Shown here one piece after another: positions 1 through 6,857 of a DNA stretch of 7,564 bases (positions are counted from its first letter, which is position 1; each line of letters starts with the position of its first letter). The notes below the pieces were generated by a model. The model was not told the origin of the DNA. It ran no database searches and saw nothing but the letters and a program-made list of their open reading frames with translations. Made by a program: the position numbers and the translations under genes. The DNA comes from Bacillota bacterium (GTDB lineage: Bacteria; Bacillota; Bacilli; Alicyclobacillales; SLC66): assembly GCA_021846145.1 (NCBI GenBank), contig JAJZCJ010000157.1:1-7564 (forward strand), written 5' to 3'.

Positions 1-215
1 ATAATCTCTTCTGCATGTTTTCTGATATCCTCTAATTCTTGTTGCTTGTCTTGAATTTGCGCATTTAACCATGCCAACTCTTGATCTTTTATAAGCTTTT
101 CATTGATCTTGCCCGAAGAAGCAACTACCAATTGTTCAATCACCACGTCAGAAAAATGAATGGCTCTTTCAGGCATTTTCCCATCACCCGAGCGAAATAC
201 TTTAGACAAGGACAT
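1..215 (-). CDS. fliH: Flagellar assembly protein FliH, N-terminal part (3' end outside window)
   Basis: FliH is the cytoplasmic regulator of the flagellar type III export ATPase FliI; it binds FliI as a dimer and helps bring it to the export gate. Reading on the minus strand from ATG at 215 gives MSLSKVFRSGDGKMPERAIH, then about 50 more residues to the window edge with no stop. The MSLS start resembles Bacillus FliH. From about residue 40 the sequence is rich in K, E, Q and D with spaced hydrophobics, as expected for the long helical/coiled-coil part of FliH. A tandem ATG at 218 is an alternative start; I prefer 215 because of the family N-terminus and because it leaves 3 bases after a G-rich ribosome-binding tract. 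The gene overlaps the end of fliG by 14 bases, so translation is probably coupled. Identity rests on position after fliG and the N-terminus; only about 71 codons are visible. Confidence 0.82.
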   Translation of the reverse strand, partial: MSLSKVFRSGDGKMPERAIHFSDVVIEQLVVASSGKINEKLIKDQELAWLNAQIQDKQQELEDIRKHAEEI

Positions 216-1212
216 CATCCCCCCCGCCACGTGCTACGACAATTTCGCCCATATCCTCTAAGCGGCGAATTTGCGCAACAATTCGCTGTTGCGCTTCCTC
301 CACATCACGCAACCTGACAGGACCCGCATATTCCATTTCTTCTTTAAAAGTCTCCACCATACGTTTGGACAAATTCTTAAAAATAACATCGCGCACATCT
401 TCACTGGCTGTACGAAGGGCAAGAATCAGATCACTTTGCTCAATATCACGAATCACGCGCTGTATCGCGCGATTGTCCAGCATGACAATATCTTCAAATA
501 CAAACATTTTCTTTTTAATTTCTTCCGCCAACTGCGGGTCACTGATTTCTAGCGTTTCCATGATGCTTCGTTCGGTGGCGCGATCCACATCATTAATAAT
601 TTGGACAATCGCATCTAATCCACCGACTGACGTAGTATCGACCATTGTCGTAGAAGCAATCTTATTTTCCAACATGCGCTCAATCGAACTAACAACATCA
701 GGACTAGTGGCATCCATTTTTGCCACTCTGCGTGCAACATCTGATCGCAATGGTTGCGGTAATTCGCTCAGAATCGCCGCTGCTTGTTTTGCATCTAAAT
801 AAGAAAGTACCAGTGCAATGGTTTGCGGATGTTCATTTTGTAAAAAATTTAATATTTGCGCAGCATTCGCTTTTCGAGCAAATTCAAACGGTCGCACTTG
901 TAAGGTGGCCGTCAATTTCTCTAAAATCGAAAGTGCACGTTCTGATCCCAACGCCTTTTGCAGCACCTCTTTAGCATACTCAATGCCACCTTGTGCAATA
1001 TACTCTTCTGCGATAGCAAGATCATGAAATTCCTGCAAAATATTCGTGCGATCATCACTATCCACCTTGCGCACTGTAGCAATTTCTAATGTTAACTGTT
1101 CAATTTCATCTTCGCGCAAATGCTTATATACATTAGCAGCGACTTCCGGTCCTAATGAAATGAGCAAGATGGCTGCCTTTTGTTTATTACTAATTTGTTC
1201 AACATGTCTCAC
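202..1212 (-). CDS. fliG: Flagellar motor switch protein FliG
   Basis: FliG forms the upper layer of the cytoplasmic switch complex, binding the FliF MS ring with its N-terminus, FliM through its middle domain, and interacting with the stator through its C-terminal domain to produce torque. The product is 336 residues (B. subtilis FliG is 338) and complete. Visible landmarks are the FliM-binding EHPQT motif at 127-131, the GG linker at 197-198, MFVFED at 236-241, and the C-terminal torque helix ending in GPVRL near 297-301. The E. coli torque residues K264, R281, D288, D289 and R297 correspond to R267, R284, E291, E292 and R300, so every charge is kept. The start codon is GTG at 1212; an ATG four bases upstream (1216) is in another frame and stops after five codons. 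A GGGGTGA ribosome-binding site lies just upstream. The gene begins 12 bases after fliF and overlaps fliH. About 30% of residues are charged, normal for a cytoplasmic protein. Confidence 0.98.
   Translation of the reverse strand: MRHVEQISNKQKAAILLISLGPEVAANVYKHLREDEIEQLTLEIATVRKVDSDDRTNILQEFHDLAIAEEYIAQGGIEYAKEVLQKALGSERALSILEKLTATLQVRPFEFARKANAAQILNFLQNEHPQTIALVLSYLDAKQAAAILSELPQPLRSDVARRVAKMDATSPDVVSSIERMLENKIASTTMVDTTSVGGLDAIVQIINDVDRATERSIMETLEISDPQLAEEIKKKMFVFEDIVMLDNRAIQRVIRDIEQSDLILALRTASEDVRDVIFKNLSKRMVETFKEEMEYAGPVRLRDVEEAQQRIVAQIRRLEDMGEIVVARGGGDDVLV
219..225 (-). repeat. G7 homopolymer at the fliG/fliH junction
   Basis: On the minus strand seven consecutive G lie in the last codons of fliG (GGC GGG GGG GAT) and directly before the tandem ATG of fliH. 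The tract probably doubles as the ribosome-binding site of fliH. Loss of one G would read ...GGG GGG ATG ATG TCC and join fliG in frame to fliH; gain of one G would place a TGA right after the tract and shorten FliG by about five residues. The Gly-Gly-Gly-Asp-Asp end of FliG is conserved in Bacilli, so the tract may be only a by-product of that protein sequence. Confidence 0.8.
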
Positions 1213-1224
1213 TCATTTCACCCC

Positions 1225-2751
1225 TTAATCTTCCGATAGCCATGTGCGCACCAATGATGCAAAGGCGTCTGGACGTCGTGAAGCCAATTCTTTTAGCTCA
1301 TTTGAAATTATTGATTCCTGTGATTCTGGCAACGAATTAGATAACGATGCCACTGATAACGATTCAATACCCTGTGACGTTACACGCGCTCTTTGTCTGC
1401 GAGATCGCAGAACCAACCAAATCAGCACACCACCCACTAAGAGAATACCTAACCCAGCAAGCGCAAAGGGTGAAGTATACCAAGGTGAAACAGGCACCGT
1501 GAGATTTGTCGTGGCAAACGGTTGGCTCATTATCGTTATATTAGCAGCCTTGGCAGGACCTACCTGCCCAATCGATGTTTGCACATAAGAACGAATACTC
1601 GACATTAATTTAGGAGTCAGGGTAATCGCATTTGAATTAATTAAGACACTAACGGTATACCCACCAATTTGCAACGGATCAAATTGCGTCGTCGTATTCG
1701 TATAATTATTATTATAATTAGTGGTCGAGTTTTTGCTAGATGATGCATTGCCGGTTCCTGTACCTGTCGCTGCGTAATTAGGCAAGTTAGGATTTTGTGT
1801 TGCCTGGCCTGCCACGCCTCCCGTTCCTGATGCACCTGTCGTAGATGAGCTAGATTGATTGGACAGAATAACACCTTGGGTTACCTGATGTTTTTGCTGT
1901 GAAACGCTATTAATACTTACATTAGCGTGCACTACCACTGCCACATTACTAGATCCAACAATATTCGCTAAACTTGATTTTATTTGAGATGCCAAATTTT
2001 GCTCAATAGCCGACTGCACAGGAGGCTGATTAGTTAACTGCCCACTCAAAGACCCCGTAACGTTACTCGCACTCCCAGAGCTACTCGTCAAATCATTGCC
2101 ATTCTGATCGACCACACTAACATTACTAGCACTTAATCCTTGTACCGAATGAGCAACCAATTGCTGTATTCCGGATACTTGTTGTGACGATAACACATAC
2201 CCAGGCGCAATACTCAAAAGTACTGAAGCTTTTGCATTTGCTGAATTTTGTTGAATCAAGAATGATTGTTGTTGCGGCATCACGATGTTAACTTGAGCGC
2301 CCTCTATGCCATTAATAGAAGAAATCGTCTGTGCCAAACGCTGCTCCAACACATTTAAAACTTGAAGATCCAACTCTTGGGATGTCATTCCAAACAAACT
2401 ATTTTGTTGAAAAATCGAAGAATAATCAATATTTCCTGTCGAAGGTAATCCCGCCATCGCCATTTCCAGACGGACTTTATCTGCCATAGAAGCAGGAATT
2501 AAAATATTGTTACCCTGCAATTGATAAGGAATCTTTTGTTGATCAAGTTGAGCCGTGATTTGCCCAGCTGATTTTGCATCCAAATTATAAAATACAACCT
2601 GATAATTAGGTTTCATAAAAAAAACAACCAGTATAACTACTGTTACCAAGAAGATAATAGCAATTAACCATATGTTTCGCTTTTGCTGCTTATTTAGATT
2701 TGTATAGTATTCTTTAAGTTGGGACAAATATTTTTGAACCAATTGATTCAT
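1225..2751 (-). CDS. fliF: Flagellar MS-ring protein FliF
   Basis: FliF builds the membrane-embedded MS ring that houses the export gate and carries the rotor. The 508-residue product has the family layout: a charged cytoplasmic N-terminus (1-26), a first membrane segment at about 27-46, a large outer region (47-428) with the ring-building domains, a second membrane segment at about 429-448, and a basic cytoplasmic tail. The tail ends in ELKELASRRPDAFASLVRTW (485-504), the FliG-binding region. The sequence QELDLQVLNVLEQRLAQTIS (125-144) belongs to the secretin-like ring-building domain. Residues 151-428 contain only 11 charged residues out of 278, four of them acidic, while the tail 449-508 has 17 of 60. 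The start is ATG at 2751 with AAGGTGAT upstream, 26 bases after fliE. It is slightly shorter than B. subtilis FliF (about 536). Confidence 0.97.
   Translation of the reverse strand: MNQLVQKYLSQLKEYYTNLNKQQKRNIWLIAIIFLVTVVILVVFFMKPNYQVVFYNLDAKSAGQITAQLDQQKIPYQLQGNNILIPASMADKVRLEMAMAGLPSTGNIDYSSIFQQNSLFGMTSQELDLQVLNVLEQRLAQTISSINGIEGAQVNIVMPQQQSFLIQQNSANAKASVLLSIAPGYVLSSQQVSGIQQLVAHSVQGLSASNVSVVDQNGNDLTSSSGSASNVTGSLSGQLTNQPPVQSAIEQNLASQIKSSLANIVGSSNVAVVVHANVSINSVSQQKHQVTQGVILSNQSSSSTTGASGTGGVAGQATQNPNLPNYAATGTGTGNASSSKNSTTNYNNNYTNTTTQFDPLQIGGYTVSVLINSNAITLTPKLMSSIRSYVQTSIGQVGPAKAANITIMSQPFATTNLTVPVSPWYTSPFALAGLGILLVGGVLIWLVLRSRRQRARVTSQGIESLSVASLSNSLPESQESIISNELKELASRRPDAFASLVRTWLSED
1684..1863 (-). 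other. Low-complexity Ser/Thr/Asn/Gly segment within FliF
   Basis: Codons 297-356 of fliF encode a stretch dominated by S, T, N, G, A and Q, ending in an Asn/Thr/Tyr cluster (341-356) with a single charged residue, K340. The DNA is locally AT-rich and repetitive (ATT/AAT triplets on the plus strand around 1690-1735). It sits in the outer part of FliF, where the family has a long variable insertion in the third ring-building domain, so it is probably a flexible surface loop. Confidence 0.75.
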
Positions 2752-2777
2752 TGAAATCCATCACCTTAGGCCCTTCA

Positions 2778-3086
2778 CTACACCTGCATATTCATAATTT
2801 GATTGTAAGCTTGAATGACCTTATCCCGCACCTGAACAGTCATGTCCACGGCTATCTGAGCCTGTGTAGCTGCGACCATCACATTGGCAATATTGGGTGC
2901 GGCTCCACTCGCAAGAGCAATTCCTTGTTGTTCAGCATTAGCGCTAATCTGATTTACTTGATCCATCGCATTACTTAAAAAAGAACCAAAACTCGTCGAC
3001 TGATTCCCCGGTACATTCGCAGTGCCATTGATTGTAGAAGTAAGCATTTGCGAAGGATTGATAGGTTGTATCGGCGCGATACTCAA
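2778..3086 (-). CDS. fliE: Flagellar hook-basal body protein FliE
   Basis: FliE is a small protein secreted by the flagellar export apparatus that joins the MS ring/export gate to the proximal rod (FlgB). The 102-residue product ends in a family-typical helix, VQVRDKVIQAYNQIMNMQV, close to the EVRNKAVEAYQEIMxMQV end of Bacillus FliE. The N-terminal part is low in charge and rich in N, S, Q and A; only six residues in the whole protein are D, E, K or R. The start is TTG at 3086: two codons upstream in frame is TGA, and the next in-frame ATG (codon 14) would remove part of the N-terminal region similar to Bacillus FliE. The ribosome-binding site is poor (AGTAGG). It lies 14 bases after flgC and 26 before fliF. 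Confidence 0.95.
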   Translation of the reverse strand: MSIAPIQPINPSQMLTSTINGTANVPGNQSTSFGSFLSNAMDQVNQISANAEQQGIALASGAAPNIANVMVAATQAQIAVDMTVQVRDKVIQAYNQIMNMQV

Positions 3087-3100
3087 TTTTCAGCCTACTT

Positions 3101-3544
3101 TCATAAATTGATAGATTGAACATCGATTGTTTTTCCAGAATTAAATGCCGTCACATTCGCCTGATAAGCTTGTTGAGCAGTGAGCATGTCCACCATCTCA
3201 GTGGCGATATCGACATTAGGCATTTGCACATATCCATTTACCGCATCAGGACTCGATGGATCATATACTACCTTAAAAGGCGAAGGGTCTTGAACCACCC
3301 CCGACACCTGAACCCCGCCACCAGACAACGACGACGAATTGCTATTACCCATCGCAGAAGTGAGTGCTGAAGAGAAACTAGAAAAAGGGGTTTGATTCAT
3401 CACCACTTCTTCCCGTCGATAGGGGCCACCTTGAGGGGTTCTTGTCGTATTGGCATTGGCGATATTATTAGCAATAACATCTAACCACAGACGATTAGCC
3501 GTAAGGCCAGATGCGCTAATGTTAAGCCCGTCAAATAATCCCAT
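3101..3544 (-). CDS. flgC: Flagellar basal-body rod protein FlgC
   Basis: FlgC is a proximal rod subunit, exported through the flagellar channel and assembled outside the membrane. At 147 residues it is full length (family about 135-150). The conserved N-terminal rod signature is seen at 8-32 (NISASGLTANRLWLDVIANN followed by IANAN), then a segment with PYRREEVV (41-48), a Ser/Gly-rich variable middle (52-82), and the C-terminal helix VDMLTAQQAYQANVTAFNSG (118-137). The start is ATG at 3544, seven bases after the flgB stop; the GGGGTGA that probably serves as its ribosome-binding site includes the flgB stop codon. Charged residues are about 12%, mostly in the conserved ends. Confidence 0.97.
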   Translation of the reverse strand: MGLFDGLNISASGLTANRLWLDVIANNIANANTTRTPQGGPYRREEVVMNQTPFSSFSSALTSAMGNSNSSSLSGGGVQVSGVVQDPSPFKVVYDPSSPDAVNGYVQMPNVDIATEMVDMLTAQQAYQANVTAFNSGKTIDVQSINL

Positions 3545-3551
3545 TTACATC

Positions 3552-3968
3552 TCACCCCGTAATTGCAGTTTTCAGCAAATTAAATTGATTGCTAATTTCT
3601 TTCACAACTGCAGAATATTGAATCTGATTTTCAGCCAGTAAACTCATTTCAGAATCGATATTGACGTTGTTTCCGTTGGCACTCGTTGATGTGCTTGTAT
3701 CTGTAACCACCTGCGGTTGCACATTTGCAATCGTAGTATTGGTGCTCAAATCTGCATTATTATTTGTCAACATAGGTAACTGCGAAGAACTTCCAATTCC
3801 TGATGCAGCAAGGGAAGCCTGCAAATAAGACTCAAAGGCAACAGACTGTCTTTTAAATCCAGGTGTATTAGCGTTGGCAATATTATTTGCATAAACCTGC
3901 TGACGCAACTGTCCCGCCGTTAAAGCTGCCTGCAATGAACCCCACATGGCATTGTCAATTAACGACAT
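3552..3968 (-). CDS. flgB: Flagellar basal-body rod protein FlgB
   Basis: FlgB is the most membrane-proximal rod subunit, exported and placed next to FliE. The 138-residue protein shows the rod signature YANNIANANTPGFKRQSVAF (26-45), a Ser/Thr/Asn-rich variable middle (55-100), and the conserved C-terminal part GNNVNIDSEMSLLAENQIQY (99-118) followed by the helix ending in FNLLKTAITG. I place the start at ATG 3968 (MSLIDN), as in Bacillus MSLF. A GTG 15 bases further upstream also keeps the frame open, but its codons (GTG AGG AGG GGA ATT) are the ribosome-binding site itself. It is the first gene of the flagellar block and is preceded by the 137-base gap after codY. Confidence 0.96.
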   Translation of the reverse strand: MSLIDNAMWGSLQAALTAGQLRQQVYANNIANANTPGFKRQSVAFESYLQASLAASGIGSSSQLPMLTNNNADLSTNTTIANVQPQVVTDTSTSTSANGNNVNIDSEMSLLAENQIQYSAVVKEISNQFNLLKTAITG

Positions 3969-4105
3969 AATTCCCCTCCTCACTTGTTCAATTAGTGATC
4001 TTATTCTACATTAAATTTAAATTACCTGCTAATAAATTCATTATAAAAAACAACCAATTAAGGCAATCTATTGATAATCGCGAAGATATGCCCAAACAAA
4101 AAAAC
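3969..4105 (-). promoter_or_regulatory. codY-flgB intergenic region with candidate sigma-A promoter for the flagellar genes
   Basis: This 137-base AT-rich gap is the only sizeable non-coding stretch. On the minus strand it contains a perfect TATAAT (plus-strand 4040-4045). The best -35 is TTGCCT (4061-4066, four of six matches) at a short 15-base spacing, and the implied leader to flgB is about 65 bases. A second, weaker pair is TTAGCA (4027-4032) and TAGAAT (4003-4008) at 18 bases. A 10-base AT palindrome, AATTTAAATT, lies at 4014-4023. I found no good sigma-D match (TAAA-N15-GCCGATAT) and no close CodY box (AATTTTCWGAAAATT); the best window had about six mismatches. In B. subtilis the main fla/che promoter lies in the same gap. 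A run of seven T on the minus strand (4098-4104) follows the codY stop without a preceding GC stem. Confidence 0.45.
3973..3981 (-). promoter_or_regulatory. Ribosome-binding site of flgB
   Basis: GAGGAGGGG on the minus strand, with AGGAGG ending six bases before ATG 3968. It fixes the flgB start, since the longer reading from GTG 3983 would translate through this site. Confidence 0.85.
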
Positions 4106-4885
4106 TTAGTGGTGTCTAACATGATCCAATTGTGGCAACAATTTGTCATTCAACACTTTGATAAATGTCCCCTTCATACCTAATGAACGAGACTCAATAA
4201 CCCCTGCACTTTCTAACTTTCGAAGCGCATTAACAATCACAGAACGGGTAATTCCGACTCGATCCGCTACTTTACTTGCTACCAATAATCCTTCTTTACC
4301 TTCTAGTTCCTCGAAAATGTGTTCAATTGCCTCCAGTTCACTGTAGGACAAAGAATCAACTGCCATTTGCACCACTGCCTTTGCCCTTGTTTCTTCTTCA
4401 ATCTCATGTGTTCTTGAATGTAAAATTTCCATTCCTACCACCGTCGCGCCGTACTCCCCAAGCAATAAGTCTTCTTCAGTAAACCCAGTTTCAAACCGCG
4501 AAAAAATAAGCGTTCCTAGTCTTTCTCCGCCACCGATGACAGGCACTATAGTGGTAAACTTATTGGCAAATTGATCATTTATCGCTTTAGAAAATACAGA
4601 AAAAGGAGTCTCGTCTTGAATGTCTGCCTCAGTCGCATCATAACGCAGTAATTCCACATTATAATCCTTAGGAAAAACACGCTGAGCCATCACTTCTTCA
4701 TATTCAACCATTTGTTTAAATTCCGGTACAATCGCAAACCCCAATATCTTCCCAGATCTCGACAACACGAAAATATTTGCAGCTAGCACGTCGCACATTA
4801 CTTCCGCCATTTCGACAAAATCTACGTATTGACCAGCACGTTGCAATAAGCGATTGATTCTTCTTGTTTTCGTTAATAATTCCAT
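4106..4885 (-). CDS. codY: GTP- and branched-chain-amino-acid-sensing transcriptional repressor CodY
   Basis: CodY is a cytoplasmic dimeric DNA-binding protein that represses amino acid uptake and synthesis, motility and other stationary-phase genes when GTP and branched-chain amino acids are plentiful. The protein has an N-terminal GAF domain (about 1-150), a linker helix and a C-terminal winged helix-turn-helix. The stretch from [20 protein letters not shown] (178-197) through [20 protein letters not shown] (211-230) to [12 protein letters not shown] is nearly identical to Bacillus and Staphylococcus Cod[19 protein letters not shown] (103-120) is also conserved. The ligand-pocket region 54-100 is diverged. 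I choose ATG 4885 (MELLTKTR, 259 residues, same as B. subtilis) over ATG 4891, because the ribosome-binding site is nine bases from the former and only three from the latter. It follows hslU by 24 bases. Confidence 0.98.
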   Translation of the reverse strand: MELLTKTRRINRLLQRAGQYVDFVEMAEVMCDVLAANIFVLSRSGKILGFAIVPEFKQMVEYEEVMAQRVFPKDYNVELLRYDATEADIQDETPFSVFSKAINDQFANKFTTIVPVIGGGERLGTLIFSRFETGFTEEDLLLGEYGATVVGMEILHSRTHEIEEETRAKAVVQMAVDSLSYSELEAIEHIFEELEGKEGLLVASKVADRVGITRSVIVNALRKLESAGVIESRSLGMKGTFIKVLNDKLLPQLDHVRHH

Positions 4886-4894
4886 ATACATATT

Positions 4895-4900
4895 CCTCCC
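4895..4900 (-). promoter_or_regulatory. Ribosome-binding site of codY
   Basis: GGGAGG on the minus strand. It is three bases from ATG 4891 and nine from ATG 4885, which supports the shorter 259-residue protein. Confidence 0.75.
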
Positions 4901-4909
4901 TAGGTTAAA

Positions 4910-6304
4910 TTACAAAATATAACGACTTAGATCACGATCACGTGCAATTGATCCTAATTTTTCTTCTACATACTGAGGGGTAATGGCCACTTCTTTGGCA
5001 CCAATATCGGGTGATGCAAATAACAGTTCTTCCAACACACGCTCAACCAATGTGTGTAGACGCCTCGCTCCAATATCCTCTGTAGACCTATTCACTTCAG
5101 TAGCAATTTCGGCCAACTTTCGCACAGCATCTGAGTCAAATGTGACTTCAACCCCTTCTGTTTGTAACAAGGCAGTATATTGAGTGAGCAGTGCATGTTC
5201 AGGTACTGTCAGAATTTTTTCAAAATCCTCTGCACTAAGGCTAGATAATTCGACGCGAATCGGGAATCGTCCTTGCAATTCTGGAATTAAATCAGAAGGT
5301 TTAGCCGTATGAAATGCACCAGCTGCAATAAATAAAATGTGATCAGTTTTCACAGGACCATGTTTAGTCATCACGGTAGAGCCTTCAACAATTGGCAAAA
5401 TATCCCGTTGCACACCCTCCCTAGATACGTCTGCGCCACTTCTTCCCTCTTTCGTGGCAATTTTATCAAATTCGTCAATAAATATGATCCCAGCCTGCTC
5501 AGTTCTACGTACCGCTTCTGACACCACATCATCCATATCCAGTAATTTTTGAGCTTCTTCTACTAATAATAATTTCCTTGCCTCTGTCACGTTTAATCGA
5601 CGAGTTTTCTTCCGTTTTGGCATCAGATTGCCCATCATTTCCTGCAAGTTGCCAAGCCCTTCAGCACCCATTCCAGGAATGAAATCAAGTCCTGGCAAAC
5701 TTTGATCATCCACTTGAATTTCAATTATTTGCGATTCTAATTCACCGTTTAGTAATTTCTCTCTTATTTGTTCTCGTTGTTGTTTCACCACATCAGACGC
5801 TTCTTTGCGTTCCTCTCTATTTTGAAAAAGCGCTTCAAAAGGGTTAGTAAAAGAACGTTCTTTGCTGGGTTCTGGAACAAGTGCCTCCAAAAGTCGTTCA
5901 GTCACCAACGCCTGTGCCTGTGACGATTCAGCTTCCATCCGTTCTGCCTTGATGGTTCGGATCCCCGTCTCTACCAAATCCCTAATCATCGAATCGACAT
6001 CACGACCTACGTATCCCACTTCAGTAAATTTAGTCGCTTCTACTTTCAAAAAAGGCGCTCCCGTTAATTTAGCAATTCGTCTAGCAATTTCTGTTTTTCC
6101 GACACCTGTAGGCCCAATCATCAAAATGTTTTTTGGCGTCACTTCTTCCCGAAGTTCTTCAGACAACCGCGAACGCCGATAGCGATTGCGTAGTGCAATT
6201 GCTACTGCTTTTTTCGCTTCATTTTGTCCAATAACAAATTTATCTAGTTCTTTGACCATCTGCGTAGGCGACATGTGCTGAAGCAAGAAATCGTTTCTCA
6301 TCAT
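4910..6304 (-). CDS. hslU: HslU/ClpY/CodX, ATPase subunit of the HslVU protease
   Basis: HslU is an AAA+ unfoldase that forms hexamers, unfolds protein substrates with ATP and feeds them to the HslV peptidase. The 464-residue protein (B. subtilis ClpY 467) shows Walker A GPTGVGKT at 64-71, the pore loop GYVG at 97-100, a charged intermediate (I) domain at about 110-255, Walker B IIFIDE at 273-278, [20 protein letters not shown] at 291-310, an arginine finger in QGRFP (R346), sensor 2 GARRLHT at 412-418, and the C-terminal RDLSRYIL that docks into HslV. The reading frame is open to 6364, but that extra part only overlaps hslV out of frame. ATG 6304 (tandem with 6301) has AGGAGGT eight bases upstream and lies four bases after the hslV stop, so the pair is translationally linked. 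Confidence 0.98.
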   Translation of the reverse strand: MMRNDFLLQHMSPTQMVKELDKFVIGQNEAKKAVAIALRNRYRRSRLSEELREEVTPKNILMIGPTGVGKTEIARRIAKLTGAPFLKVEATKFTEVGYVGRDVDSMIRDLVETGIRTIKAERMEAESSQAQALVTERLLEALVPEPSKERSFTNPFEALFQNREERKEASDVVKQQREQIREKLLNGELESQIIEIQVDDQSLPGLDFIPGMGAEGLGNLQEMMGNLMPKRKKTRRLNVTEARKLLLVEEAQKLLDMDDVVSEAVRRTEQAGIIFIDEFDKIATKEGRSGADVSREGVQRDILPIVEGSTVMTKHGPVKTDHILFIAAGAFHTAKPSDLIPELQGRFPIRVELSSLSAEDFEKILTVPEHALLTQYTALLQTEGVEVTFDSDAVRKLAEIATEVNRSTEDIGARRLHTLVERVLEELLFASPDIGAKEVAITPQYVEEKLGSIARDRDLSRYIL

Positions 6305-6308
6305 CTGC

Positions 6309-6845
6309 TCATACCTCCTCGACAATAATGTGATCGTTCGTATATACACAAATCTCTGAAGCAATTCCTAAAGAACGAAGCGCGATTTCCTTAGGAGATA
6401 ATTCAGTATAACGAGCAAGCGCTCTCCCTGCTGCTAATGCATAAGATCCTCCAGATCCTATCGCGCAGATCCCATCATCAGGCTCAATCACTTCACCTGT
6501 GCCGGAAATTAGCAATAAATTTTCTTTAGACATCGCAATCATCATTGCTTCAAGCTTGCTTAGCATACGATCTGTTCGCCATAGTTTGGCAAGTTCAACC
6601 GCCGCCCTTGGAACACTGCCATGAAATTCTTCTAGTTTCTGCTCGAATTTTTCCAGTAAAGTAAGAGCATCCGCGACGCTTCCAGCAAACCCAACGATTA
6701 CCTGATCCCGGTAAATACGTCGAACCTTTTTCGCTGTGGCTTTCATGATCATATTCTGACCAAAAGTCACTTGACCATCACCAGCAATTGCCCCACCATC
6801 AGCGGTGCGAATTGCAAAAATCGTTGTGGCATGAAATTCTGACAT
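6309..6845 (-). CDS. hslV: HslV/ClpQ/CodW, peptidase subunit of the HslVU protease
   Basis: HslV is the proteasome-like peptidase that forms a double hexamer capped by HslU in the cytoplasm. The 178-residue protein contains [10 protein letters not shown] (21-30; D23 matches E. coli D17), the conserved lysine near KKVRR (39-43), [20 protein letters not shown] (52-71), [20 protein letters not shown] (81-100) and the IGSGG loop (129-133). It begins [10 protein letters not shown], with residues before the usual T-T, as in B. subtilis CodW (MSSFHATTIF), which is described as an N-terminal serine protease; E. coli HslV starts directly at Thr. The start is well supported by GGAGGGG (6849-6855) just before ATG 6845. 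It lies 12 bases after xerC and four before hslU. Pairing with hslU is strict, so the function is secure; the identity of the nucleophile is inferred. Confidence 0.98.
   Translation of the reverse strand: MSEFHATTIFAIRTADGGAIAGDGQVTFGQNMIMKATAKKVRRIYRDQVIVGFAGSVADALTLLEKFEQKLEEFHGSVPRAAVELAKLWRTDRMLSKLEAMMIAMSKENLLLISGTGEVIEPDDGICAIGSGGSYALAAGRALARYTELSPKEIALRSLGIASEICVYTNDHIIVEEV
6313..6319 (-). promoter_or_regulatory. Ribosome-binding site of hslU, overlapping the end of hslV
   Basis: AGGAGGT on the minus strand spans the last hslV codons (GAG GAG GTA TGA) and lies eight bases before ATG 6304. It rules out the longer in-frame reading of hslU. The nearer ATG overlapping the hslV stop is out of frame and meets TGA after three codons. 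Confidence 0.9.
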
Positions 6846-6857
6846 TTTCCCCTCCGC

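Noticed and set aside
81..1228. Several plus-strand open frames of 60-145 codons opposite fliG and fliH
   Set aside because: They are antisense to strongly conserved fliG, show no recognisable protein features and have no convincing start sites; they are shadows of the real gene.
3969..3983. A longer FlgB starting MRRGI at GTG 3983
   Set aside because: Those codons are the ribosome-binding site of the ATG at 3968, which also gives the family-typical MSL start.
4014..4023. AATTTAAATT palindrome considered as a CodY box
   Set aside because: Compared with AATTTTCWGAAAATT it has about six mismatches in the best alignment and lacks the TTCWGAA centre; in such AT-rich DNA a short palindrome is expected by chance.
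4128..4143. Small inverted repeat AATTGT-GGCA-ACAATT near the end of codY, considered as a terminator
   Set aside because: The stem has six mostly A/T pairs, lies within the coding sequence and is about 25 bases away from the T7 run, so it does not form a stem-plus-U-tract terminator.
6305..6364. A 20-residue N-terminal extension of HslU
   Set aside because: It is an out-of-frame reading of the end of hslV. The ribosome-binding site at 6313-6319 and the family length support the start at 6304.
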